Source of the DNA: Luteitalea sp.
GTDB taxonomy: Bacteria; Acidobacteriota; Vicinamibacteria; Vicinamibacterales; Vicinamibacteraceae
Length of the DNA stretch: 64,000 bases
Direction of reading: 5' to 3'
NCBI GenBank assembly: GCA_009377495.1
Contig: WHTZ01000004.1
Coordinates: 124,001 to 188,000 of the forward strand
The notes under the pieces were generated by a model. The model was not told where the DNA came from and made no database searches. It saw only the letters and a list, made by a program, of their open reading frames with translations. This document shows positions 41,521-51,421 of this stretch, in pieces; the stretch's first letter is position 1; each line of letters opens with the position of its first letter. Position numbers and translations under genes: made by a program.

Positions 41521-41928
41521 CTCGCCGATCACCTTGATCACGACCCGCTTGCGGCGCTGGCCGTCGAACTCCGCATAGAAGACCTGCTCCCAGGGCCCCA
41601 GATCGAGGTCGCCCTTCGTGATCGGTAAAATCATCTGCTGACCCATGATTGTGCGTTTCAAATGGGCATCGGCATTGTCTTCGCCGGTTTGGTGGTGGCG
41701 ATATGGCAAGCCGTACGGCGCGAGCTTCTCCAACCAGGCCTGGAAGTCCTCGATGAGGCCCTCTTCCCAGTCGTTCACGTAGACGCCTGCCGTAATGTGC
41801 ATCGCAGAGACGAGCACCAGGCCCTCCTTGACTCCACTCTTCTTTACGGCGTGGCGTACATCATCGGTGATGCGAACGAACTCCTGTCGCTCCTTCGTGT
41901 TGAACCAGAGATATTCAGTGTGCGTCAT
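41518..41928 (-). CDS. YjbQ family (secondary thiamine-phosphate synthase-type) protein
   Basis: A 136-residue member of the UPF0047/YjbQ family (PF01894). [35 protein letters not shown] and [22 protein letters not shown] are highly conserved, including the H-x-T and D-x-H residues of the putative metal site. The E. coli protein shows weak thiamine-phosphate synthase activity in vivo; the true role is unclear. The ATG at 41928 fits the family N-terminus better than 41964. It ends the mtnA-tsaD-yjbQ string. Confidence 0.9.
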   Translation of the reverse strand: MTHTEYLWFNTKERQEFVRITDDVRHAVKKSGVKEGLVLVSAMHITAGVYVNDWEEGLIEDFQAWLEKLAPYGLPYRHHQTGEDNADAHLKRTIMGQQMILPITKGDLDLGPWEQVFYAEFDGQRRKRVVIKVIGE

Positions 41929-41991
41929 TGCTCCGATCTTCGTTGGCTGGCTCACTAAAATCAAACAAAGGGCCTGCGCCAGGACAATTGG

Positions 41992-43089
41992 TCAGAGAGA
42001 CAGATTGGCGTGGGCATTGAGCGAGAGGGGCGCGGTGACGCCTTGGTGGAAGCGGCGGAGGCCAGCAGCCGCGATCATCGCGGCGTTGTCGGTGGCAAGC
42101 TTCAGACTCGGCACGAAGACCGGTAGACCCACCTGCTCACCTCGCGCCGTGGCGACCGCGCGCAGACGGCTGTTCGCGGAGACCCCACCGGCGATGCCGA
42201 TGCTCCTCGCGTTGTACCAGCGCGCGGCGTCGAACGTGCGATTGAGCAGCGCCTCGATCACGACGCGCTGGAAGCTCGCGCAGATGTCGGCAATCTCGTG
42301 ATCGGAGAATGCGGAACGCGCGCCAGGGCCAGCATCTCGTGATTTGACATAGCGCATCACCGCAGTCTTCAGGCCGCTGAAACTGAAATCGGTGCGATAC
42401 TGTAGCGCCTTCTCGAACCCTTCGGGCAGAAGCACCTCTGGCGCCGGGTTACGGTCTCGATGCGTGAGGCGTGCCACCGGGAAGGCAATCGCGTGCTCGT
42501 TTCCTTGGGTAGCCAGGCGGTCGATGATCGGACCGCCTGGGTATCCAAGGCCCAACAGCTTGGCGACCTTGTCGTACGCTTCGCCCGCCGCGTCATCCCG
42601 TGTTCGGCCAACGAGGTGGTACCTGCCCGGCTCCGGCACGAAGTAGAGACTCGTGTGGCCACCGGACACGACGAGCACGGACGCGGGATACGGCAGCTCA
42701 CCGTGCTCGAGCACGAGCGACTCGATGTGGCCTGCCAAGTGATGTACCGGGACGAGCGGCACGCCCAGCGATGCCGCCGCCGACTTGGCAAACGAGAGAC
42801 CGACGAGCAGCGATCCGACGAGACCGGGCCCTTGCGTCACGGCCAGCGCGTCGATATCGCGCCACCCGACACGACCGTCCTCCAGCGCGCGCTCGGCCAC
42901 GCCACAGATGTCGCGCAGGTGTTGTCGCGACGCGAGCTCCGGCACGACGCCGCCCCATGCCCGGTGAATCGCCACCTGGGACGCGATCACGTTCGAGCGT
43001 GCCTGCCACGGCCGCGCCGCGTCGCCCCGCTCCTCGACGACGGCCGCCGCGGTCTCGTCACAGGAGCTCTCGATGCCAAGGATCTTCAT
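41992..43089 (-). CDS. tsaD: tRNA N6-threonylcarbamoyladenosine transferase TsaD
   Basis: A 365-residue ASKHA-fold enzyme that transfers threonylcarbamoyl to A37 of ANN-decoding tRNAs, with TsaB and TsaE. It begins MKILGIESSCDETAAAVVEE, has the metal-binding HHLAGHIESLV histidines, VSGGHTSLYF, the DDAAGEAYDKVAKLLGLGYPGG block, and C-terminal GGVSANSRLR and DNAAMIAAAG. All typical motifs are present and the length is slightly above average. It starts 9 bp after mtnA. Confidence 0.97.
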   Translation of the reverse strand: MKILGIESSCDETAAAVVEERGDAARPWQARSNVIASQVAIHRAWGGVVPELASRQHLRDICGVAERALEDGRVGWRDIDALAVTQGPGLVGSLLVGLSFAKSAAASLGVPLVPVHHLAGHIESLVLEHGELPYPASVLVVSGGHTSLYFVPEPGRYHLVGRTRDDAAGEAYDKVAKLLGLGYPGGPIIDRLATQGNEHAIAFPVARLTHRDRNPAPEVLLPEGFEKALQYRTDFSFSGLKTAVMRYVKSRDAGPGARSAFSDHEIADICASFQRVVIEALLNRTFDAARWYNARSIGIAGGVSANSRLRAVATARGEQVGLPVFVPSLKLATDNAAMIAAAGLRRFHQGVTAPLSLNAHANLSL

Positions 43090-43098
43090 GCCTGCGTG

Positions 43099-44160
43099 TC
43101 ACGTCAGGGCCGGTGTGCGCTGCTCGATCAAGGCGCGCAGCGACGTTGCATAGGGAGGGCGCGCAATGCCGTGTTCCGTCACGATGCCGCTGACGTACGC
43201 GGCCGGCGTGATGTCGAACGCGGGATTCCACACCGACGCACCAGCCGCTGCGAGCCGCTGGGAGCCAACGTGCGTGAGCTCACGTTGGTTGCGCTCTTCG
43301 ATGGGAATCGATGCGCCGTCTGGTGACGCGAGATCGACCGTGGAAAGCGGCGCCGCGACGTAGAACGGGACGCTGTGCTCCCGCGCGAGCACAGCCAGCG
43401 AATAGGTTCCGATCTTGTTGGCCACATCGCCGTTCGCCGCAATGCGATCCGCGCCAACCACGACCAGGTCCACGCGACCGTGTTGCATCAGCGAGCCGGC
43501 CATACTGTCGGCGATCACCGTCGTCGGGATGCCGTCTCTGATGAGCTCCCACGCGGTGAGCCGTGCGCCCTGCAGAAATGGGCGCGTCTCATCCGCAAAG
43601 ACCTCGACGCGCCGGCCGACTTCGACCGCACCGCGGATCACGCCGAGCGCGGTGCCATACCCGGCGGTCGCGAGCGCGCCAGCATTGCAATGCGTGAGCA
43701 CACGTGCCTGTTCCGGGACGATGGTCGCGCCGTGCCGGCCGATGGCACGACAGCTCTCGACGTCTTCGTCGTGGATACGCGCTGCCTCGGCCTCGAGTCG
43801 CGCCTTCAGCTCCTCGACCGATGCTCCCGCCTGCACCGCTGCGGAGAAGACACGCTTCATCCGCTCGATCGCCCAAAACAAATTCACCGCCGTCGGACGC
43901 GTCGACGCGAGCAGATCGCAGATCTTGAAGAACTCCGCGGTCAGCTGCTTCGTGCCATGCGCCGTACTGCGCTTGACACCGAGCGCCACACCCATGGCCG
44001 CCGCGACGCCAATGGCCGGCGCGCCGCGAATGACCATCGCCTTGATCGCACGAGCCACTTCCTGCGCTGTCCGACAGCGGACATAGACCTCCTTGGCGGG
44101 CAGCTTTCGCTGGTCCACCATGGACACGACATCACCGTCCCATGCCACGGTTGGCAACAT
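43099..44160 (-). CDS. mtnA: S-methyl-5-thioribose-1-phosphate isomerase
   Basis: A 353-residue MtnA/eIF2B-like isomerase of the methionine salvage pathway, converting methylthioribose-1-phosphate to the ribulose form. The catalytic Cys is in [15 protein letters not shown] and the catalytic Asp in [20 protein letters not shown]. The substrate region [25 protein letters not shown] is intact. It starts only 17 bp from the divergent pyruvyltransferase gene, so the two promoters must overlap coding sequence. The other salvage genes are not nearby. Confidence 0.95.
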   Translation of the reverse strand: MLPTVAWDGDVVSMVDQRKLPAKEVYVRCRTAQEVARAIKAMVIRGAPAIGVAAAMGVALGVKRSTAHGTKQLTAEFFKICDLLASTRPTAVNLFWAIERMKRVFSAAVQAGASVEELKARLEAEAARIHDEDVESCRAIGRHGATIVPEQARVLTHCNAGALATAGYGTALGVIRGAVEVGRRVEVFADETRPFLQGARLTAWELIRDGIPTTVIADSMAGSLMQHGRVDLVVVGADRIAANGDVANKIGTYSLAVLAREHSVPFYVAAPLSTVDLASPDGASIPIEERNQRELTHVGSQRLAAAGASVWNPAFDITPAAYVSGIVTEHGIARPPYATSLRALIEQRTPALT

Positions 44161-44177
44161 AATGTCATCATACCTCG

Positions 44178-45425
44178 GTGCGGCACGTCCTCATCCTGAA
44201 CCAACACGGAGAGAACCGCGGAGACGAGGCAGCCATGCGTGCCATGCTCGCCTGCCTCGACGAGGCGTTGGGCGGGGCGAGCTTCACGATTCTGTACCAG
44301 TTCCGCGACCGTTCGCTCACGCTCCAATTTGCGCAGGATGTGCGGATGCTGCCGATCACGATGTCCGTGAGCGAGGCGGCGCGATTGTCGCTCTTCGCTG
44401 TGGGGACACTGGTCGGCGCGACGCTCGAGCCCGTGCTCGGCCCGCACGGCAAGGCCATCACAGAAGCTTACGAGAGGGCCGATCTGGTGCTCTCGGCTCC
44501 CGGTGGTCCATACTTCGGCGACATCTACGCCAACCACGAGCTGGTGCATTGGTTCTTCGTCTGGTTCGCGAAGCGCTACCGGAAGCCGCTCATGCTGTAC
44601 TCGCCGTCGGCCGGTCCGTTCGCGAACCCCCTTCTGAACCCCCTACGCCGGCGCCTCTACCGTGCGTTTGATGTCCTGTGTGCGCGCGAGCCGATCTCGG
44701 CCCGTATGATCGAGAGGTTGGTCGGTCAGAGTCTCACCGTGCACGTCACCGCAGATTCGGCCATCCAAGTTCGTGTGCCCCCGCTCGACCGCGTACAGTT
44801 CTTCGGCGCGAACCGGAACAGTCTTGCCGATCGCTTCGTGGTCGGCGTGTCGGTCATCGACTACGCCTTCCTGGAAGCTGCTGATCCGGTGGGCCTGAAG
44901 TCCGCCTACGAGAACGCGCTCGTCGATCTCGTGATGCACCTCTCGAAACGCCGCGACTGCCATTTCCTCTTCCTCCCTCAGCTGTACGGGAAGGCGCATA
45001 CCGACGTGCCCTATCTGAAGCGCATCGCACAGCGCCTTCCGCCCGGGCTGAGCTGGGAGATCGTTGACGACTCCCTCGACTCAGACACCCAGCGCAGCAT
45101 CTTCGGGATGGCGGACACGTTCATCGCAAGCCGCTACCATCCCGCCATCTTTGGCGGCTCCGCGTGCGTTCCGGGCCTCTGTTTCTACTACGAGCACAAA
45201 GCGCTTGGCTTCATGACGCAGCTCGGGATGGAGCGATTCGCCTTCGACATCCGCAATCTCGACACCGGTGCCCTGCGCATGGCCATGGACGAGATCCTGG
45301 ACAACCGTGCGGCGCTGTCTCGAGCCATCGAGCTGCGCTTACCCGCTCTCGTGGCGCAGGCAAGACGGAGCACAGAGCTCGCCGTGGAGCTGCTCGAGTC
45401 AGGAGGCCGGCGCCGTCACGGTTGA
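44178..45425 (+). CDS. Polysaccharide pyruvyl transferase family protein
   Basis: A 415-residue CsaB/PssM-type enzyme (PF04230), predicted to ketalise pyruvate onto a surface glycan using phosphoenolpyruvate. It shows [20 protein letters not shown] (N-x-G-D-x-A motif, residues 3-22), [26 protein letters not shown] and the C-terminal [17 protein letters not shown] histidine motif. The GTG at 44178 starts directly at the first beta-strand. It opens a glycan locus and overlaps the convergent asparagine-synthase-like gene by 10 bp at the stops. Confidence 0.9.
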   Translation: MRHVLILNQHGENRGDEAAMRAMLACLDEALGGASFTILYQFRDRSLTLQFAQDVRMLPITMSVSEAARLSLFAVGTLVGATLEPVLGPHGKAITEAYERADLVLSAPGGPYFGDIYANHELVHWFFVWFAKRYRKPLMLYSPSAGPFANPLLNPLRRRLYRAFDVLCAREPISARMIERLVGQSLTVHVTADSAIQVRVPPLDRVQFFGANRNSLADRFVVGVSVIDYAFLEAADPVGLKSAYENALVDLVMHLSKRRDCHFLFLPQLYGKAHTDVPYLKRIAQRLPPGLSWEIVDDSLDSDTQRSIFGMADTFIASRYHPAIFGGSACVPGLCFYYEHKALGFMTQLGMERFAFDIRNLDTGALRMAMDEILDNRAALSRAIELRLPALVAQARRSTELAVELLESGGRRRHG

Positions 45426-47272
45426 CTCGCTGCGCGTCGGCAAGCGTGTGCTAACGCGCCGTAGGATGCCAGAAGGCCGATCGGTTGGAGGATGTGGTCT
45501 CCCAAGCGCCCGATGTGGTTTCGGAAGGCGCGGTCGATCGCGCTGTCGCCGAATAGCTCGTCCATGTACCTCGCGTCACACGTGAACGGTAACGACCCGA
45601 CGAGCTCCTCGACCGTCGGTCGCAAGATCGTCCGGTACCAGCGATCGATGGGCGAGGCAACAGGCGACTGCTTGGCTTGGTAGACAACACTCGCTGGCAG
45701 CAGGCCAGCGTCGACGATCGCGTCGAGGAATAGCCGCTTCCCGACGTCGCCCGACCCCGAGCTCGGGGGACGAAGAAGCGTCTCTGGAATGGACATGCCG
45801 AACTGCTGGACGCTCTGATCGTGATACGGCGAGCTTTGGGCGACGCCCGTGGCGGCGACGGTGCCCTCGACCTTCGAGCGACTCTGGCCGATCGCCGCGT
45901 GGCCTTGCAACGCAAGCCTCATAGGATGAAGCGCCGAACGAGGCGCAAGTTGCTCGCGGATTTGAGCAACGTCTTCGTGCTGAGGAGGCTGCTCGGCTCG
46001 AAGACGTCGACGAGCGATCTCATCGAAAATCGGCACTGGTAGATGACCCCTGGCGGCTGGCGAGGACATGGCTTGTTCGAGGACGCCCCGCGCACGGCGT
46101 CCCCCATGACCCAACACCCTTTCGACCGGCTTCAGACCGAGGACCGATCGAGCGGTCCGTAAGGCCACGGGCGGCAAGATGCCTACTCTCGAGAGCAGCC
46201 GGGCCCGCTGATTCACGGTCGGATAGCCCAAGAGCACCGCGTCGGCGCCGTCTCCTGAAAAGATGTGCCGCACACCAAGATCCCGAGCCGCTTCTGAAGC
46301 CGCTAGAGCATGAAGAATGTAGTGCGGTTGTGCGACCGGTTGGTTGTAGCACTCGCCGAAACGGCGGAGGGTGCTAGCGATGCGATCCGGCTCGATCGAC
46401 ACCCACGTGTGCTTCGCGTTCGCCGCCTTCACCACGTCATCGACGTGGCGCTGGTTGTAGCGCTCTTCCCCGAATAGGTATGTGAAGGTTCGGACGCTGT
46501 AGCCGAGACGATGCAGAATCGCTGCGACCAACGCCGAGTCGACGCCTCCGAGCAGCACGCCTTGTTCTTGGCACCCTTGCGCCTGTCGAGCCACGGCTTC
46601 CGTCACCAATCGCAACAATTCTTGCGCCACCGCGCGTCTGTCCATCGTTCGGGCATCCGAAGCTGACTCGACATCTCGTCGTGGAAACTCGAGACGCCGG
46701 TTCGATGGGAGCGAGAGGCCTCCTCGCGGTGGTAGCACCGTCACACCCTCGAGGATGGTTCGCCCATGGGGAACGAACGCGTGACAGAGAAGGAAGTCTT
46801 CGTAGGCACGATCGAAAGCGGCTCGATCGACGCCAGCCGCGACCAGCCAGAGGTGGCTCGCCACAACCGCTTCCTCTCCGGAGTCGTGAACGACGACTCG
46901 GTGGGGCCCGGCGCCGCTCACGAGAACCAACGTCCCATCGGCTCCGCCGATGAGAGCGATCACGTCGACATCGAGCTCCCGAGGGAGGGCACCGTCAGTC
47001 GCGAGGAACCGCTCCAAGAGTCGAGCAGCTGCGCGGTCTGGATGATCAGCCCGTTGCAGCGTCGAGCCGAGCGCGACGATGGACGACCCGGCGAGGGTTG
47101 CGCGACCTGCCACCCACCCGCCGTCGCTCGTGACACCAAGGCATAGGGCCGGCCCGCCTGAGCTCGAACGTACCTCGATCGCGGCCGGTGCCACGCCAAC
47201 AACCTCAGATGCTGCACGACACATCCTGTTGAAGCGCTCGGCAGAACCGCGCACCGCGAAGATCGTGTTCAC
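45416..47272 (-). CDS. Asparagine synthase-like protein lacking the N-terminal glutaminase cysteine
   Basis: A 618-residue AsnB-like protein. The C-terminal PP-loop synthetase domain carries GVLLGGVDSALVAAI, a close variant of SGGxDS, from about residue 240, followed by VRHIFSGDGADAVLLGY, a typical S-G-(E/D)-G-(A)-D. The N-terminal glutamine-amidotransferase-like region reads MNTIFAVRG, so the catalytic Cys2 required for glutaminase activity is absent. It could use ammonia or be an amide-ligase for a glycan. The GTG at 47272 overlaps the upstream gene's stop (GTGA) and has GGAGG 5 bp before it. Confidence 0.85.
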   Translation of the reverse strand: MNTIFAVRGSAERFNRMCRAASEVVGVAPAAIEVRSSSGGPALCLGVTSDGGWVAGRATLAGSSIVALGSTLQRADHPDRAAARLLERFLATDGALPRELDVDVIALIGGADGTLVLVSGAGPHRVVVHDSGEEAVVASHLWLVAAGVDRAAFDRAYEDFLLCHAFVPHGRTILEGVTVLPPRGGLSLPSNRRLEFPRRDVESASDARTMDRRAVAQELLRLVTEAVARQAQGCQEQGVLLGGVDSALVAAILHRLGYSVRTFTYLFGEERYNQRHVDDVVKAANAKHTWVSIEPDRIASTLRRFGECYNQPVAQPHYILHALAASEAARDLGVRHIFSGDGADAVLLGYPTVNQRARLLSRVGILPPVALRTARSVLGLKPVERVLGHGGRRARGVLEQAMSSPAARGHLPVPIFDEIARRRLRAEQPPQHEDVAQIREQLAPRSALHPMRLALQGHAAIGQSRSKVEGTVAATGVAQSSPYHDQSVQQFGMSIPETLLRPPSSGSGDVGKRLFLDAIVDAGLLPASVVYQAKQSPVASPIDRWYRTILRPTVEELVGSLPFTCDARYMDELFGDSAIDRAFRNHIGRLGDHILQPIGLLASYGALAHACRRAASQP

Positions 47273-48207
47273 ATGTCCTCCACGGCCGCGCGCCCGCGAA
47301 ACCACACGTAAGTGAAGCAGCTCGCTCCCAGCGTTGCCACCACCGCGAGCTGAGCGGCCCGGTCAAAGGTCCCGGCGAAGATTCCCAAGTCGAACGCTTG
47401 CCCGGTGGCGAAGACCACGTAGCCGATGATGAGCTCTCTGACGACGAGGTTGCCCGGCGTGATCGCCAAGAGGGCGCTCACGCCAGAGGCGACGCTCAAG
47501 ACGAGGAGCACCCACGGCGGCGCGCTCGTTCCGAGCAGATGGAACGTGATGCCGAAGCGGAGGCTCAGGAGCGCGTACTGAGCCAGCGTCCAGAACGCGG
47601 TGATCGCGGCGAGGCCTGGCCGCCGACGTGCGATACCGAACCCTTCTCGGAAATCGTCCCAGAGGCGCGCCGCCCTCTTGCCTGAAAAGGTGAGGGGAGG
47701 CAGGGGGTGTATCAGGGACACGAGGGCCACCGCCGTGAGCAGACCGAAGATCGCGAGTAGCGGGTAACTCAACCGCCCACTCACCGCGGCTCCAAACAGG
47801 AGCGCGCAAATCCCGACCACGCCGCTGATGGCAATTTGGATCGCCAACCGGACGGCGAAGAGGCTGCCGAAACGCACGTAGCCCATGCCGTACTCGCGCT
47901 TCATGTACTGAGCACGGACGACGACGCCGATCCGGAAGGGCAGATAATTCCCGAAGGCCACTGCCGACGAGAGCACGAAGTTCTCTCTGAACGAGATCGG
48001 TAAGCCCTCGGCGCGGAAGAGCACGTAGCTCTGCGCCGAGATCGCGACCCACGTAGCCGAGACGAGGAGAAGCATCAGCAGGAGCCCCTCCCACGACGCC
48101 TCGAGCGTCTCGGCCAGTAGGACACGTCGCTGCCAGACGTAAAAGAGACCTCCGGCGACGAAGACGAGCCCGAGGACGCTTCCTACCGCCTCACGCGCTC
48201 GCTGCAC
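47269..48207 (-). CDS. LPG-synthase-TM/UPF0104 family membrane protein (flippase-like)
   Basis: A 312-residue integral membrane protein with about eight predicted helices. It matches the lysylphosphatidylglycerol-synthase transmembrane family, whose members include AglD and putative lipid-linked sugar flippases. Recognisable blocks are SSAVAFGNYLPFRIGVVVRAQY and ITPGNLVVRELIIGYV. The start is a GTG at 48207; the gene overlaps the glycosyltransferase stop by 25 bp. Its place in a glycan cluster supports a role in lipid-linked sugar handling. Confidence 0.85.
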   Translation of the reverse strand: MQRAREAVGSVLGLVFVAGGLFYVWQRRVLLAETLEASWEGLLLMLLLVSATWVAISAQSYVLFRAEGLPISFRENFVLSSAVAFGNYLPFRIGVVVRAQYMKREYGMGYVRFGSLFAVRLAIQIAISGVVGICALLFGAAVSGRLSYPLLAIFGLLTAVALVSLIHPLPPLTFSGKRAARLWDDFREGFGIARRRPGLAAITAFWTLAQYALLSLRFGITFHLLGTSAPPWVLLVLSVASGVSALLAITPGNLVVRELIIGYVVFATGQAFDLGIFAGTFDRAAQLAVVATLGASCFTYVWFRGRAAVEDM

Positions 48208-49403
48208 GGTGCACCGCTATCGTTACCACGATGGATCAGCCCCTCGAACACCGAGATCAACTCCGCGGCCACGCGCCGCGGCGTCGCCACCGCCTGGAAA
48301 GTCTCGACGGCGTTCCGGGCGAGGCGCAACCGCAGCCCCGGATCGTCTCGCAGCGTACGAATGGCCCGCGCGAGCGCGCGGCCATCCGCGACGGGGCAAA
48401 GCCACGCGTCGTGGCCATGCGTGAGGACCTCGCGCGTGGGCCGTGTATCGCCTGTCACGATCGCACCTCCGGCCGCCATGCACTGGTAGATCTTGTTCGG
48501 CACCACGCGCGACGCCTTCTCGGAGCCACCGAAGATCCCAAGGCAACAACCCGCCTCGCCGATACGCCGGCACAGCTCTTCGGTGGAGAGCCAATCGATG
48601 CGGTCGACATTGGAGAGGCGGAGCTCCCGGATGGATGCATCGATCTGCTCCTCGAGCTGTCCCCCGCCGACCAGCAAGAAGCGCACGTCGGGTTCCCCGG
48701 CGAGCTCCCGCGCCGCTTCGAGGATGTACTCGACGCCGTGGAGCGGTGCGAACTTACTATAATGAAAAACCGTGAAGGGCTCGGCTACCCTTCCACTGAG
48801 CTCAGGGCGCCCCTGACGTTCTCGTCCCTCGGCAAGCTCGGGACGGGGATGGAACACGGAATCGTCCGCACCGACGCGCACGCAGTGCAATTTCGACGCC
48901 GGCACGCCGAACTCCCTACCGAAGTACTCCGCGTGTGCACGCGTATCGAGCACCACGGCGTCCGCGCGCGCGCAGGCGACCTTGTCGAGCCACCAGAGCG
49001 CCTTGGCCGGCAGGCGGCCGCGCGAGAACATGCCGCGATCCTGGGTGAGCGTGTCGTACAGCGAGATGAACGCGTCGAAGACCAGAGGCTTGCCTCGTCG
49101 CCGGGCGAGAACGGATCCGATGATGGCGTCGAGGTGGCCCAAGTAACCGACGATCATGACGTCGTGGTCGGGCATTTTCATGTAGCGACGCGCGAGATCC
49201 GCGTACGCGCGTGCCATTCGGCCGGCCATCTTGGCGAGCGCGCCGGGGCGGTTCAACACTCCCGTCTTGTGCCGCATGTGCTCGAGCACGGCCGAGTGAC
49301 AGATCGAGACGTCGGCCCCCAGCTCGCGGAGCCCTCGGATCAGAATCCGATTCCGGTCGTAGTGCGATTCGAAGGTCCCGAAGTAGCAGACGCGGAGCTT
49401 CAT
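48183..49403 (-). CDS. Glycosyltransferase, GT4 (GT-B) family
   Basis: A 406-residue GT-B glycosyltransferase. The N-terminal acceptor domain begins RVCYFGTFESHYDRNRILIR, and the C-terminal donor domain has FAPLHGVEYILEAARELAGE, LVGGGQLEEQIDASIRELRL and the donor E in GGSEKASRVVPNKIYQCMAAGGAIVTG (E-x7-E type). It transfers a sugar to an unknown acceptor in the glycan cluster. It is the first gene of a three-gene minus-strand operon (GT4, flippase-like, AsnB-like) with overlapping ends. Confidence 0.93.
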   Translation of the reverse strand: MKLRVCYFGTFESHYDRNRILIRGLRELGADVSICHSAVLEHMRHKTGVLNRPGALAKMAGRMARAYADLARRYMKMPDHDVMIVGYLGHLDAIIGSVLARRRGKPLVFDAFISLYDTLTQDRGMFSRGRLPAKALWWLDKVACARADAVVLDTRAHAEYFGREFGVPASKLHCVRVGADDSVFHPRPELAEGRERQGRPELSGRVAEPFTVFHYSKFAPLHGVEYILEAARELAGEPDVRFLLVGGGQLEEQIDASIRELRLSNVDRIDWLSTEELCRRIGEAGCCLGIFGGSEKASRVVPNKIYQCMAAGGAIVTGDTRPTREVLTHGHDAWLCPVADGRALARAIRTLRDDPGLRLRLARNAVETFQAVATPRRVAAELISVFEGLIHRGNDSGAPCSERVRR

Positions 49404-49455
49404 GTCTCGGTTGACCAGTTCTGACAGGGGCTTTTCAGCATCCTTCTAGCGGGCC

Positions 49456-50205
49456 ATGTGGCGCCACCCTCGAGCACCGCCATTGACCGCCCGCGCAAAC
49501 CTGCGCTGGGCGGTGGTCAGCCCGATCCTACGCGGCCTGCGGCCAGGCAACGTGCTCGAGCTCGGTTGTGGCCAGGGCGCCGCCGGTGCCCGGATCGCGG
49601 CGGTCGCTCGGTACACGGCCGTCGAACCGGACGAGACGTCCTGGCGGGTGGCCGAGGCCCGAATCGCGCCGCTGGGCGGCTCGGTCCTCCACGGCGACCA
49701 CCACACGCTCCCGGACGGCGCCGCGTTCGACCTGGTCTGCGCGTTCGAGGTGCTCGAGCACATCGCAGACGACCACGCCGCGCTGGCCGAATGGGTGCAG
49801 CTGGTCCGGCGTGGCGGACACGTGCTGCTTTCGGTGCCGGCCGATCCTGAGCGGTTCGGTCCGTCGGACGAGCTGGTCGGGCACCACCGTCGGTACACGC
49901 CCGAGGCGCTGCGGAAGCTGCTCACCGAGGTGGGCTGCGTCGAGGTTGTGTTGCGCCGATACGGCTGGCCGCTCGACAACCTGTTGGAACGGATGCGCAA
50001 CCGGATAGCAGAGCGCCGCGTCGCCTCGGCGGCACGGACGGCCGAGGAGCGCAGCGCAGGCTCCGGACGCTTCCTTCAGCCGGACGGTGTGGCCGCCGGC
50101 CCGCTGGTCTGGGTCTGCGCCGCGCCGTTTACCTGGCTGCAGCGCCTCGCGCCGAACCGGGGCCCCGGCCTCGTCGCGCTGGCCCGCCGACCGGACGAGG
50201 GTTGA
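49456..50205 (+). CDS. Class I SAM-dependent methyltransferase
   Basis: A 249-residue methyltransferase. Motif I is VLELGCGQGAAGARIAA, followed by YTAVEPDETSWRVAE (motif II), FDLVCAFEVLEHIADDHAAL (motif IV region) and LVRRGGHVLLSVPADPERFG. The HHRRYTPEALRKLL segment recalls methyltransferases that modify sugars. It opens the plus-strand half of the glycan cluster, 52 bp from the divergent GT4 gene. Substrate unknown. Confidence 0.92.
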   Translation: MWRHPRAPPLTARANLRWAVVSPILRGLRPGNVLELGCGQGAAGARIAAVARYTAVEPDETSWRVAEARIAPLGGSVLHGDHHTLPDGAAFDLVCAFEVLEHIADDHAALAEWVQLVRRGGHVLLSVPADPERFGPSDELVGHHRRYTPEALRKLLTEVGCVEVVLRRYGWPLDNLLERMRNRIAERRVASAARTAEERSAGSGRFLQPDGVAAGPLVWVCAAPFTWLQRLAPNRGPGLVALARRPDEG

Positions 50206-50208
50206 GCC

Positions 50209-50361
50209 ATGAAGTATCACCGTTACGAGGGAATCTCCCCCATTTATGACAGGCTGGCGGCGGAACGTCGGGCGATCGTGGTGGAGTTGTGGGTACACGA
50301 GGCCCCCTTGCATTCCGGCACCAGTTTCGGTATGAAAGCTTCCGTACGTGGCCCCTCCTGA
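50209..50361 (+). pseudogene. Short frame resembling a methyltransferase N-terminus
   Basis: A 50-codon frame with an ATG three bases after the methyltransferase stop. It begins MKYHRYEGISPIYDRLAAER, and I-S/A-P-I-YD-R-L is the common N-terminal motif of SAM-methyltransferases. The SAM-binding domain is absent, and the frame ends at 50361 inside the next gene's possible start. It is probably a remnant of a deleted gene; a short peptide is possible. Confidence 0.4.
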
Positions 50362-51421
50362 CGCGTCCACGCTCCCGATGCCAGAACAGCACCCCCAGCG
50401 GCGCAGTGACTCACAACACACCGTCTCGGTCGTTGTGCCGGTCTGGAACGAGCGAGAAAGCCTGGAACAGCTCCACGCGGAGCTCGTTGCCACGGCGGAC
50501 CAGAGCCATCTTCCGCTCGAGATCATCTTCGTCGACGATGGAAGTCACGACGGGTCGTGGGAAACGATTCGGACCATTGCCGGTCAAGACTCGCGGGTGC
50601 GCGCGATTCGACTCAGACGCAATTTCGGAAAGGCCGCGGCGCTCTCGGCGGGCTTCCGGGCCGCGCGCGGGCAGGTCGTCATGACGATGGACGCCGACCT
50701 CCAGGACAACCCTGCTGACGTGCCACGGCTGCTCGCGGCCTTGGACACCGGGTACGACCTGGTCAGCGGGTGGAAGCGTCAGCGGCACGATCCGTGGCAT
50801 CGGGTGCTATCCAGCCATCTGTTCAACGTCATTACGAGCTGGAGCACCGGCGTCTCGCTGCACGATCATAATTGCGGCTTGAAAGCATACCGGCGAGAGG
50901 TGCTGCGTGAGGTCGCGCTCTACGGTGAGCTGCATCGCTTCATGGCGGCGCTCGCACACGCGCGAGGCTTTCGCGTTGGAGAAATTCCCGTCAATCACCG
51001 CCGGCGGCGGTTCGGGCAATCGAAGTACGGCATCTCGCGCAGCGTCAAGGGCCTGCTCGACCTGGCAGCGGTCAAGTTTCTCACCGGGTTCGGCGGCCGT
51101 CCACACCATCTGCTTGGCACGTTCGGCCTCGTGGCACTATGTGGGGGTCTCTGCGGCCTCGGTTATCTCGCCGTGCTCTGGGTGCTTCGCCTCTCGGATC
51201 CGTCAATCCCTCCTCTCGGCGGGCGACCGCTCATGACCTACTCGGCGGCTGCATTGATTGTCGGGGTACAGCTCGCTTCGCTGGCGCTGCTCGCGTCACT
51301 GGTCACGGCGTACGCCGGGCGCGAGCGCGAGACGTACAGCGTGGCGGAGCGCATTGGCGACGCGCGCCGTGCCCGGAAGCCGCGATCCACGCGCCGGGTA
51401 TCCGCTTCCAATGACGCGTAA
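50348..51421 (+). CDS. Glycosyltransferase family 2 (DPM1/GtrB-like)
   Basis: A 357-residue GT2 enzyme with two C-terminal transmembrane helices. The GT-A motifs are VVVPVWNERESLEQLHAEL, EIIFVDDGSHDGSWETI, NFGKAAALSAGFRAARGQVV and MTMDADLQDNPADVPRL (D-x-D), then HRRRRFGQSKYGISRSVKGL. This is the polyprenyl-phosphate sugar synthase type (GtrB, ArnC, DPM1) that loads a sugar onto undecaprenyl phosphate. The start could be the GTG at 50348 or the ATG at 50378. It overlaps the next gene by 11 bp. Confidence 0.94.
   Translation: MAPPDASTLPMPEQHPQRRSDSQHTVSVVVPVWNERESLEQLHAELVATADQSHLPLEIIFVDDGSHDGSWETIRTIAGQDSRVRAIRLRRNFGKAAALSAGFRAARGQVVMTMDADLQDNPADVPRLLAALDTGYDLVSGWKRQRHDPWHRVLSSHLFNVITSWSTGVSLHDHNCGLKAYRREVLREVALYGELHRFMAALAHARGFRVGEIPVNHRRRRFGQSKYGISRSVKGLLDLAAVKFLTGFGGRPHHLLGTFGLVALCGGLCGLGYLAVLWVLRLSDPSIPPLGGRPLMTYSAAALIVGVQLASLALLASLVTAYAGRERETYSVAERIGDARRARKPRSTRRVSASNDA

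Noticed and set aside
48231-49424. 397-residue plus-strand frame
   Set aside because: Antisense to the GT4 gene, histidine/arginine-rich shadow.
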